30,465 nt of DNA, from assembly GCA_934256705.1 (NCBI GenBank), contig CAKQPF010000044.1, forward strand, positions 1 to 30,465, written 5' to 3'. The position numbers and the translations under genes are program-made. This DNA comes from an uncultured Prevotella sp. (GTDB taxonomy: Bacteria > Bacteroidota > Bacteroidia > Bacteroidales > Bacteroidaceae). Position 1 is the stretch's first letter. Each line of letters starts with the position of its first letter. Shown here one piece after another: positions 7,558 to 15,200 of this stretch. Below the pieces are notes generated by a model, which did not search any database, was not told the DNA's origin, and saw nothing but the letters and a program-made list of their open reading frames with translations.

Positions 7558-8027
7558 TCCTCTTCCGGCATATATTTCTTGAGTGCGCGGGCCACGCCGT
7601 TTTTCCACATATTGAGCATTTCGCCCTTGAATGTGAGCGACTCTATGAGCTTGACCACGAGGCGTATAGGCATACGGTAGCGCAGTACGCCGGATATGAG
7701 TTTGGCATAGTTCCAGCAGTCGGGATTGAACTTTTCAGAAAGTCCCTCCACAGTGGTCTTGTATCCGCGACGATTTTCAAATTGGAAGTCGTATCTATGT
7801 GTGCCATCCTCGTTGGTCTGACGTATTATCTTGCCATCGACCACGGTCTTTGGCAGCACGATACCTTCCTCATCGTCCTGTATTCCGGTGAATATTTCAT
7901 AAGGTCTGCCGTCGAGCAGTCCGACGAAAGCCACCCATTTCTCTTTATTGTTCTGAAAGCGCACCACGTCACATTCGAGCACTTGCGGGCGTTCCACTAT
8001 TATCTCTTCGTTCTTGTCGTAGTCCAT
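7554..8027 (-). CDS. Free-standing protein like the C-terminal domain of B12-dependent ribonucleotide reductase
   Basis: The 157-residue protein lacks a reductase barrel but resembles, from memory of the family, the region near the C-terminus of Bacteroidota class II (adenosylcobalamin) ribonucleotide reductase (NrdJ): phrases such as RPYEIFTG, the WNYAKLISGVLR segment and WKNGVARALKKY are characteristic. The cysteine-rich zinc tail that ends full-length NrdJ is missing; the protein stops at KKYMPEEE. No signal peptide or membrane segment is present. It is co-directional with folB and overlaps its start. The -7 element TATTTTTG lies at 8066-8059. The role is unknown: it could be a solitary partner or regulator of the reductase, or an independent domain family. 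Confidence 0.6.
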   Translation of the reverse strand: MDYDKNEEIIVERPQVLECDVVRFQNNKEKWVAFVGLLDGRPYEIFTGIQDDEEGIVLPKTVVDGKIIRQTNEDGTHRYDFQFENRRGYKTTVEGLSEKFNPDCWNYAKLISGVLRYRMPIRLVVKLIESLTFKGEMLNMWKNGVARALKKYMPEEE

Positions 8028-8058
8028 GTAAAAAATCAGTTTATGTCAAACAATCATG

Positions 8059-8066
8059 CAAAAATA
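8059..8066 (-). promoter_or_regulatory. -7 element for the NrdJ-C-like/folB operon
   Basis: The minus strand reads TATTTTTG, matching TANNTTTG, about 32 bases before the ATG at 8027. The 130-bp gap up to the next gene is otherwise featureless. Confidence 0.5.
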
Positions 8067-8157
8067 CACTTTTTCCCTAAGATACGGAAATCTTTCCTTG
8101 AAAAAAATCCACTTTGGCTTATCTTTATTCTTTTTCCGAGCCTGTTTTGCCTAAGCA

Positions 8158-8874
8158 TCAGAGTAGGTCGATGATTTCCTTCAGTGCATTGACCACATAT
8201 TGTGGCTGTCGTGGCGGAACGAAAGAAGGGTCCCATCTATTGAAGAGCATGGTGTCTATGCCGGCATCCATTGCTCCGATGATGTCGGTATTATAGTTGT
8301 CACCAATCATGAGCGTGGTCTTCGGGTCGGCTTTTGTCTGGCTGAAGGCATAGTCGAAGAATTGCTTTGACGGCTTGTTTGCGCCGGCATCCTCGCTCAG
8401 GACGATGGTGTCGAAGTAATCTATGAGTCCGCACGCGGTGAGTTTCTTGTACTGCACCTCGTGGAATCCGTTGCTGCAGATGTGCAGACGGTAGCCGGCG
8501 GCCTTCAGATGATCCATCAGTTCCTTCGCTCCCTCGACGAGACCGGGCTTTACCGAGCACAGTTCCAGGAACTTGTCGCTTATCTCCAGGCACTTTTCCT
8601 CCGTGATGTTCTCCAGTCCCTTGCCGAGGCTGAGCGGTCTGCGGAAGCGTTCCACGATGAGGAAATGGCGGTCAATCTCGCCTTTGGAGTAGAGTCCCCA
8701 CAGTTCGACATTCGTTTTCCAGTATGCTTCGTAGAAGTCATCCGGGTCATCGAAGTGGTCATCGAGGTGGAAGAAGTCGTAGAGTTCGGCGAGTGAGAGG
8801 ATGGCATTCCCGCGTGTGTCGTAGAGAGTGTCATCGAAGTCGCAGAAGAGGTCGGTGTATTTCTTGTCTGTCAT
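8158..8874 (-). CDS. YjjG-like HAD-superfamily 5'-nucleotidase/phosphatase
   Basis: The 238-residue protein is a HAD subfamily IA hydrolase of the YjjG type, which in characterised members removes phosphate from non-canonical or surplus pyrimidine nucleotides. Motif I is FCDFDDTLYDT, with nucleophile Asp12 and acid/base Asp14. A helical cap follows. Motif II is HICSNGF, motif III the Lys of NKPSKQFFDYA and motif IV MIGDNYNTDIIGAMDAG. I chose the ATG at 8874: a longer frame from a TTG at 8910 would begin inside the -7 element TACCTTTG (8915-8908), so it cannot be used if that promoter is real. Confidence 0.88.
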   Translation of the reverse strand: MTDKKYTDLFCDFDDTLYDTRGNAILSLAELYDFFHLDDHFDDPDDFYEAYWKTNVELWGLYSKGEIDRHFLIVERFRRPLSLGKGLENITEEKCLEISDKFLELCSVKPGLVEGAKELMDHLKAAGYRLHICSNGFHEVQYKKLTACGLIDYFDTIVLSEDAGANKPSKQFFDYAFSQTKADPKTTLMIGDNYNTDIIGAMDAGIDTMLFNRWDPSFVPPRQPQYVVNALKEIIDLL

Positions 8875-8907
8875 TCGTTTTCTTTGTCTTGTTTTTGTTT
8901 GGTGGTG

Positions 8908-8915
8908 CAAAGGTA
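8908..8915 (-). promoter_or_regulatory. -7 element for the YjjG-like gene
   Basis: The minus strand reads TACCTTTG, about 34 bases before the ATG at 8874. The place where a -33 element should lie (around 8936) is occupied by the AATTCAT heptamer array at 8923-8957. Confidence 0.7.
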
Positions 8916-8922
8916 GTAAAAT

Positions 8923-8957
8923 AATTCATAATTCTTAATTCATAATTCATAATTCTT
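8923..8957. repeat. Heptamer array, unit AATTCAT/AATTCTT, five copies
   Basis: Five exact 7-base steps: AATTCAT, AATTCTT, AATTCAT, AATTCAT, AATTCTT. It covers the expected -33 region of the leftward promoter at 8908-8915. Confidence 0.9.
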
Positions 8958-9317
8958 CGTTTACGGTGGAAAATAATCTATAGTTTGGTTATCTTGTTGT
9001 TTAGTAACTGTGAAAAAAGTGTTCTATTTTCCCGTTTTCGGTCGTAAGAGCAAGACGGTTGTGTAACATGTTGGTATTTAATGCGTTGCAAAGGCGTAGA
9101 TATTGCGTTGCAAAAGCATAGATATCAGGCGGTAATAACTATGCTTTTAGACGGTAAAAGCTATGCTATTGCGGCGTGAAAGCTTAGCTATTGCGAAATG
9201 ACAGCTTTGCCATCATTTTTTGTTCTGTTTTTCCTAATTGTGAAGGGTGGTAAATGCGGCTGCAGGAAGGCGAATTCGTTAGCGGATTATTTGTGATAGA
9301 AGTTGAGGGTATGGATA
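8958..9317. other. Divergent intergenic region containing a 22-bp array
   Basis: The gap between the leftward YjjG-like gene and the rightward HAD gene has no credible gene. It holds the 22-bp-period array at 9083-9214 and otherwise A/T-rich sequence up to the rightward promoter at 9318-9349. Confidence 0.6.
9083..9214. repeat. Six degenerate tandem repeats with a strict 22-bp period
   Basis: Starting at 9083 the sequence divides into six 22-base units (9083, 9105, 9127, 9149, 9171 and 9193). The first two are almost identical (GCGTTGCAAA then RGCRTAGATATY). The later ones keep the pattern G-C/A-G-N-N-G-N-A-A then AGCTATGCTATT-like 3' halves. The preceding 22 bases (9061-9082) fit weakly. 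No unit is long or conserved enough for a CRISPR repeat, and there are no unique spacers. Confidence 0.75.
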
Positions 9318-9349
9318 TTTGGCATTTTCGCCTTTTTTACTTAACTTTG
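9318..9349 (+). promoter_or_regulatory. Promoter for the rightward HAD gene
   Basis: TTTG at 9318-9321 and TAACTTTG at 9342-9349 are 20 bases apart. The ATG at 9374 lies 25 bases downstream. Confidence 0.75.
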
Positions 9350-9373
9350 CACCCGAATTTTAACAAAAAGGAT

Positions 9374-10015
9374 ATGAAAAAACTGAATATAGACAAATGC
9401 AGATGCGCGCTGTTCGACCTGGACGGCGTGGTGTTCGACACCGAGACACAGTATTCCATCTTCTGGGGCGGCGAGGCACGACGCTACCATCCGGAGATTC
9501 CCGGACTGGAATACAAGATAAAGGGTATGCCGCTCACTGAAATCTATGAGACATACTTTGCCGACGTGCGCGACGAATGGAATGACATCACGGGCAGACT
9601 CAATGAGTTTGAGAAAAGCATGAAGTATGATTACATCAACGGATTCCTGCCTTTCATCAATCATCTGCGCGATGCGGGAATAAAATGTGCGGTGGTGACC
9701 AGCAGCAACCGCCCGAAGATGGAGAGCGTGGCACGCCAGCGTCCCGAACTCGGCGACCTCTTCGACGCTATCCTCACGGCGGAGGACTTCACGAAAGGCA
9801 AGCCCGACCCTGACTGTTACCTCATGGGAATGGCACGCTTCGGATGCAGCAAGGACGAGACCATTGTCTTTGAGGACAGCGTCAACGGACTGAAGTCGGG
9901 TCGTGCGTCAGGTGCTTACGTGGTAGGACTTGCCACTACCAATCCTGCTGACGTCGTGGCGGAGTATTCAGACCTCGTCATCAGTGATTTCACAGAGGTG
10001 GGTTACTTGGAATAA
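9374..10015 (+). CDS. HAD-IA hydrolase of the beta-phosphoglucomutase/sugar phosphatase group
   Basis: From the ATG at 9374 the protein has 213 residues. Motif I is ALFDLDGVVFDTE with Asp15 and Asp17, followed by a helical cap that has the substrate-specificity loop KGMPLTEIYETYF. Motif II is VVTSSNRPKM, motif III the Lys of KGKPDPDCYL and motif IV FEDSVNGLKSG. This combination is typical of beta-phosphoglucomutase and related hexose-phosphate phosphatases; the exact substrate cannot be read. An upstream extension to 9254 crosses the promoter at 9318-9349 and is rejected. The gene is monocistronic and converges on the S37-like peptidase gene across a 33-bp hairpin. Confidence 0.87.
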   Translation: MKKLNIDKCRCALFDLDGVVFDTETQYSIFWGGEARRYHPEIPGLEYKIKGMPLTEIYETYFADVRDEWNDITGRLNEFEKSMKYDYINGFLPFINHLRDAGIKCAVVTSSNRPKMESVARQRPELGDLFDAILTAEDFTKGKPDPDCYLMGMARFGCSKDETIVFEDSVNGLKSGRASGAYVVGLATTNPADVVAEYSDLVISDFTEVGYLE

Positions 10016-10045
10016 AACATCAATGGATAGAAATATATATAAATA

Positions 10046-10134
10046 GGTTGTTGGTTGTTGGTTGTCGGTTGTTGGTTGCCTTGTAGGAAATCTTTACATT
10101 CAACCAACAACCGACAACCGACAACCAACAACCC
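10046..10134. terminator. 33-bp heptamer hairpin between convergent genes
   Basis: The left arm (10046-10078) consists of GGTTGTT-type heptamers and the right arm (10101-10134) of AACAACC-type heptamers. The arms are complementary at 32 of 33 positions, with a 22-base loop. The structure starts 31 bases after the HAD stop and ends six bases before the end of the opposing gene, so it can serve both as a terminator; this is inferred from position. Confidence 0.75.
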
Positions 10135-10139
10135 AGGCT

Positions 10140-11459
10140 CTATTCCTTCAACCAGTTACTGATCAACTGGATAATCTCCTGACGGGTAGCCTCCGGGAAA
10201 GAGTTGATGCGGGTGCGGTGGGAACCGCCCTTGCACATATAGACGTGGAGGTTCTTCTTGTTCTGGGTGAATGGAAGTCCATACACGCCGGAAGCAGACC
10301 ATGGGTCGATGTCACCATAGATATAGACCATCTTAGGGTCGTTCTTGGTGAGGAATTCCACTGTGTGATTGTAGAGAGCAGGCGAGAACTGCACCTTCTC
10401 CTGACCCTTTGGCACCATCAGACGCTTCAGATAGCCCTTGGCAGACTTGATGCTGAGATACTTCTTGAATGGCTCGGTGTAGTAGCCATAGTAGCCTAAT
10501 TCGCGTGCTGCCTGATAATTGAATGGGAAATTAGGGTTCTGGTTGGAGAAATATCCAGGCTCGGAGATTCTCATCAGATAGTCGAAGAGTTCCTTGTCCG
10601 TCGCCTTGCTTGTAGGAATCTTTGCCAAGTCATCGCCCCACTGCCAGAAAGCGAAGGAATATTCCATCACGGTGAAGTCGAAGATTTCGGCGATAGGCAC
10701 ATTGAAAGTGTACTGCTGGTCCTTGCAGTATTTCTCCAGCATAGGCAGCAAAGCGGCCTTGCGCTTGAAGAGAAGCAGCTGTAAGTCGAGCACCTTCTGT
10801 CTGTTTTCCTTGGTGGAAACCTGATACTGCAGGAATTTCTCGTGTCTGCCGTCCTCCACGCTCCTGTTGAGCGGAGCCACATAAGGCACGGAGATATCCA
10901 CATCATCAGGGAAATAAGAGCGATAGAACATGGTGGTCTGTCCGCCCTTGCTTATGCCTGTAGAGATCCATTTGCCCTTATACATGGCATGTAGGGTCTC
11001 ATTGACATGATGGAGGTCGTAGAGGGAATTCTCCACTGTCATGTAATCCCAGTTGCAAGGCTTGGGCATCGACTGGTCGAAGTAGCGGTATTCCACGGTG
11101 ATGACGTTTGTCTCAAAGAGTTTTGACAGTTCATCCATGTAGTTTTCGCGCATGGCATATCTGGCATTGTAGCCCTCAGTCACCAGTACTGTAGGACGGT
11201 CGAAGCCACGATGGCACAGCACCACCCTCTGCTCAAACCAGCCTTTGGAAGCATCCTTCGCGTCAAGTTGCTGACGGATGAAGAATACATACTTCTCTGG
11301 AAACAGCGTGGTCTTCAGCGCTTCCACTTTACTTACTCCCGGCAATGCAGCCAGACGCTTTCCAGCCTCACCGAGTTCTGCCGCCAATGCCTGCAGAGGC
11401 ATGATGAGCAACATCACGAGCCATAAGGCTGATCTCAAACCAAGAATGGACTTTTTCAT
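10140..11459 (-). CDS. Secreted S37-like serine peptidase (PS-10/tripeptidyl aminopeptidase group)
   Basis: The 439-residue protein carries a signal peptide (about residues 1-27, ending PLQALAA) and an alpha/beta-hydrolase core. The nucleophile Ser170 sits in STGISKGGQTTMFYR, followed by SYFPDDVDISVPYVAPL, which fits the peptidase S37 family (Streptomyces tripeptidyl aminopeptidases). The acid is likely Asp383 or Asp385 in YGDIDPWS, and the base His414 in CKGGSHRTRI. It should release short N-terminal peptides in the periplasm or outside the cell. S28 peptidases share the fold and are the main alternative. A -7 element at 11636-11629 predicts a leader of about 165 bases. No partner gene is adjacent in the operon. 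Confidence 0.8.
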   Translation of the reverse strand: MKKSILGLRSALWLVMLLIMPLQALAAELGEAGKRLAALPGVSKVEALKTTLFPEKYVFFIRQQLDAKDASKGWFEQRVVLCHRGFDRPTVLVTEGYNARYAMRENYMDELSKLFETNVITVEYRYFDQSMPKPCNWDYMTVENSLYDLHHVNETLHAMYKGKWISTGISKGGQTTMFYRSYFPDDVDISVPYVAPLNRSVEDGRHEKFLQYQVSTKENRQKVLDLQLLLFKRKAALLPMLEKYCKDQQYTFNVPIAEIFDFTVMEYSFAFWQWGDDLAKIPTSKATDKELFDYLMRISEPGYFSNQNPNFPFNYQAARELGYYGYYTEPFKKYLSIKSAKGYLKRLMVPKGQEKVQFSPALYNHTVEFLTKNDPKMVYIYGDIDPWSASGVYGLPFTQNKKNLHVYMCKGGSHRTRINSFPEATRQEIIQLISNWLKE

Positions 11460-11628
11460 ACTCGTAGTTTTTTTCGATTACTTAGATTATTGTTATTTCT
11501 GTGTGTGAAAATTCTATGCTTCCGCTTGTTCCGCATTCCTGCCGTTAGCTCCAGATGGTGGAGTGGGGCAGTGGCGTTTTTCCTGTCAATGGATGATGAT
11601 AGAAGTGTATTGTTCAGGTTTCATTGTG

Positions 11629-11636
11629 CAAATATA
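11629..11636 (-). promoter_or_regulatory. -7 element upstream of the S37-like peptidase gene
   Basis: The minus strand reads TATATTTG, matching TANNTTTG. It lies about 170 bases before the ATG at 11459; no clear -33 element is seen. Confidence 0.5.
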
Positions 11637-12023
11637 CGGTTTTTATTGTGATAAGCGGTCATGTTATGATGAAAAAAGCTTGAAAAAGCTCGAAATACCC
11701 GCCTTTTGCCATTTATATGTGATATTTTGTTGACTCGTTGCTGAATAAAATATCAATAGATAAAAATATATAAAAACATGTTGTTTTGTGGTTTAGTTGG
11801 CAGTATTGGCAATCAACCAGATAAATCTTTATCTTGTCAGTATCAAGTATATCACTTGCGTAAATGCTGTCAAGTAGATATGCAAACCAAAGGAAAGCCA
11901 CTCCAGGGAGGGGTGGGGGAGGGCTTAAAAAATAAGTGGACCGAAGCATCACGCCCCAGCCCACTCGCATTACGAAAATCTATCTATTATTAAAACACAA
12001 CTTCTGTTTTATAGTCTGGGAAA
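11637..12023. other. Gap with remnants of dispersed repeats
   Basis: No credible gene is present. The stretch 11744-11788 resembles 10011-10055 (ATCAATRGATARAAATATAT core). The 19 bases at 11781-11799 are identical to 29249-29267. A G-rich block at 11899-11925 (CCAGGGAGGGGTGGGGGAGGG) followed by GCCCCAGCCCAC at 11953-11964 can form an imperfect stem and lies just downstream of the leftward unit ending at 12024, so it may act as its terminator. Confidence 0.5.
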
Positions 12024-12248
12024 TCAGAAATCCCAATCAGACGTGATGTCATCATCAAAGAAACCTCCTTTGGAAGTGACGAAGCCATTATCTGTTTTCC
12101 CTTCATCGCCTGGGATGGTACTACCGTCACCCATTGTCAAGTTTCCTCCAGTGAGGTCACTGCTTTTTTCTTTGGAAAGAATAAGCAATTCATCGCAATC
12201 CAATACTTCATCAAAGAAGATGGTCGGTGTGATATATACTTTTTTCAT
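12024..12248 (-). CDS. Small acidic protein of unknown function (74 residues)
   Basis: I do not recognise a named family. The protein begins MKKVYITPTIFFDEV, a start pattern (MKK-Y-x-x-P) that I have seen in many small Bacteroidota proteins encoded beside surface proteins. A cysteine is at position 18, glycine and acidic residues dominate the second half, and it ends FFDDDITSDWDF. There is no ordinary hydrophobic signal peptide and no lipobox, although residues 10-24 are moderately hydrophobic. It follows the 1179-residue secreted protein by 17 bases on the same strand and almost certainly shares its transcript. It could be a small partner of that protein, but this is inference. Confidence 0.7.
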   Translation of the reverse strand: MKKVYITPTIFFDEVLDCDELLILSKEKSSDLTGGNLTMGDGSTIPGDEGKTDNGFVTSKGGFFDDDITSDWDF

Positions 12249-12265
12249 TGTTTTTACTCCTTAAT

Positions 12266-15200
12266 TTATTCCACAACATATTTCTTGCCGTTCACGATGT
12301 AGATGCCTTTAGGCAGAGAGTAGAGCGAAGAAGCATCCGTGGTCACTACCTGTCCGCTGAGATTATATACCACATCGTCAGCCTTGAAGTCGAGCAGTTG
12401 GCCGTTGCTGTCCATCATCACGCCCTCTATCTTCGATGGTATGTCTGAGTTGTCAGACAGCTGGTTGAAGTAAGCCACGGAGAAGAGCTTTGCCTGTGCC
12501 GTAGTCTTCTTCTTGAGGAAACCGCGGAAAGCCTGTATCTTGGCTTGTGAATTCTCGCGCATTACGAGGCTGCCTTCACCGTTGAAGTAATAGTCGCCGG
12601 GATTGACAGTCTCCACATTGTATGCGGAATGCCAGTAATAGTCAGCTGTTTCGGCATCTCTTCCCCAATCTTTAGGAGATACATTCTCTATTGTGACGTA
12701 TGGGAATGCAGTTATCTTCTCCGTCTTGAGGACTATGTTCTTTCCATCACTGGTTACTACATTGTTGCCATTAGCATCCTTTCCACAAGGCTTGATGAGG
12801 AAAGGCTTGCCAGCCACGATGGTGTTATACGCATGACGAGTGTAATAGACGTATTTGTTGTCAGTCTTCTCGAAGTAGAGTATCTGCGTGCCATCTTGGT
12901 GGTTCTTGTCGTATGTCTGTCCGAATATGGCATCCACCTGCTGCTTGTTGAGCGAGAAAGGCAGTACGGCGGAATTCCATTTGCCTACGGCGAACTTGCG
13001 GTCGAGCGAAACCTGTGCCACATGTCCTTCTGCTGTAGGGGTTACAGTGTTGTTCTGAGTCTCCTTATATGTGACATTGTCCACTGTTGGATTACTCTCT
13101 TTCATGGAGAAACCGAAGAGACCGATTCTCGAACCGAAGTTATAGAGATAGTATGTCTTGCCGGCCTTCACGTTAAAGGTGTATGTCACTGGCGCTGGTA
13201 CCATTACAGACCAGCCCTTTGCTCCTGGGAAAGTCGCTCCTTGGGTTACTGCGCTGTTATGGATGATGTCGCTATCTACCAGACATTCATATACTCCATT
13301 CTGGAAGTTCGTATCGTCAGATTGGAAGTTATCTATACCGAAATGCGCCTTTAACAAATCCTTGGAGGCATTTCCAGACTGAATATCCCAAGAGTATGCG
13401 GTGAAGTCTTTATGGCTTTTTTCAAATTTTCCGGAAGTAACTTCCAACTTTGGAGTGGACTGAATAAGCGTACCAGCTTCATCCAAGACAAATACACGGC
13501 GTTGAGGACGGTAAACAGGGTTATTGCTTGCAACATCAAACACGCCATTCTGCATCACAGTAGCCGTCACTGTGCCGTTGGTCTTTGGCTCAAAGATGAG
13601 GTAAGAGCCGGAAGTTGGCACATTAAACATTGGGTCTATCAGTGTGGAAGTCTGAGGTTGCAGTGTTGCATTATATACATTGATGGACTGTGGCTGGCAG
13701 TTGCTTGCGAACTCATTTCGTGGGTTCTGTGTTGATCCGGCTTCAATGAGGTATTTGAAACTTTCCGGTGAGAAGCTGGATGTGCCGGTTATGCCTCTTT
13801 TTTCATTCTCTCCCTTCTTTCCCCATTCTTTGCTCTCGTCACCGAAGGTTTCTTTTGTCGTACCATAATCATCTTTAGTGAATGTTTTCTGTTTGAATAT
13901 CCATCCACCAAGAGTGACGTAAAGCTTTTTGTCTTTAGTGGATAACACCTTGCCAGTGAGATAGTCTTTTTGACCACTAGGAACCTTGAATACGGTTGGG
14001 TCTGTTACATTGACAATGAAAGAGATTTCTGTATATTCATAGTTTTTCTTGTCAGCATCGGTAATTACGTCGCTGATATGAATGGTGATGATGGTGGTTC
14101 CTTCATCGAAAGCAGTCACAATGCCTTCCTTGTCAATTGTCGCTACGTTTGCAGAACTGGATATATATGTCACTACATAGTCCTCGTCAGGGTCAAGGAG
14201 TGTGCCATCTTCTTTTACCTTAACGATAAGTTCCGGTATCTGATATGTCTGACCAGTCTTGAGATTCTGTGGCTCTATAGTTGCAGGTGTTACAGTAAGG
14301 GTCTTGAGAGTCTTGACAGTAATGGTGACATTCCAGGTTGCTGACTCGTATTGTTCGGAAAATTCATCTTTAGGCGTTGCGGTTATTGTCATAGTTGCAT
14401 CGCCTGTGGAAGTGTATGTGGAGAGTGTGTCGTCTTTAATGGTTATTATGGAATTCTCCGTTGTGGTGTATGTAACCTGGAAATAATCAGTGATGTCCTC
14501 GCCATTAGCTGTGACACGGGCATTGAGCGGACGTTTTACGTTGGTATTGAGCACCGCTTTGTCTACAAATTCAATGATTGGTGTCGTCTTTGCGCCGGCT
14601 TTTGTCACATTGAATGCGAAATCGTAAGATGTCTCCTTACAGTGATATTGGGCTTTGCAGCTTTCTGTAGGAGTGACGGTAACGGTGATAACATTGTTGC
14701 CTGCGGTGTATTTACGTGAAGAACCTGCTACTGTGATGGTCTGACCATCTTCGGAAATGGAGAGGTTTCCTCCATTGGTCTTCAGTGCATATTTGTATTT
14801 ATAGTCCGTTCCAGCGGTGAGTCTCTTGGTGCCTGTGCCATCAAGTGCATCAACATTCACGACAGGCATAGATGGATTCTCGTCGTTGGTGAACATATAC
14901 ACGTCGTCCACGTTCACTGACAAATCCAGAAGCACTTTGGCGGAAACGATGAATGTGGCAGTGCAAGCAGAGTATTTGCTTTCATCTTTAGGGGTGATGG
15001 TAGCGGTAATCACTGCTTCGCTTGGCGCAAGAAGGTTTATCTTGTTGTATTCGATTTTGATTGCTGATGGGTTTGAACTCTCGTATTGCACAGTGTAATC
15101 GCTGTTACTAAGAACTGTCTCGCCTGCTTTTACAGTGAGAGTAGGGATGTCGATACCATTCGTGCCTTCGTAATCGATGATATTACCAGCGAAAGTACCT

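Noticed and set aside
8875..8910. Longer N-terminus for the YjjG-like protein from a TTG
   Set aside because: The TTG lies within the -7 element TACCTTTG, so it would not be in the transcript.
9061..9214. CRISPR array
   Set aside because: Units are 22 bases, contiguous and degenerate, with no conserved repeat/unique spacer alternation and no cas genes nearby.
11713..11970. 85-codon leftward ORF in the gap
   Set aside because: It translates the G-rich block as a run of prolines and overlaps dispersed repeat remnants; no protein features are seen.
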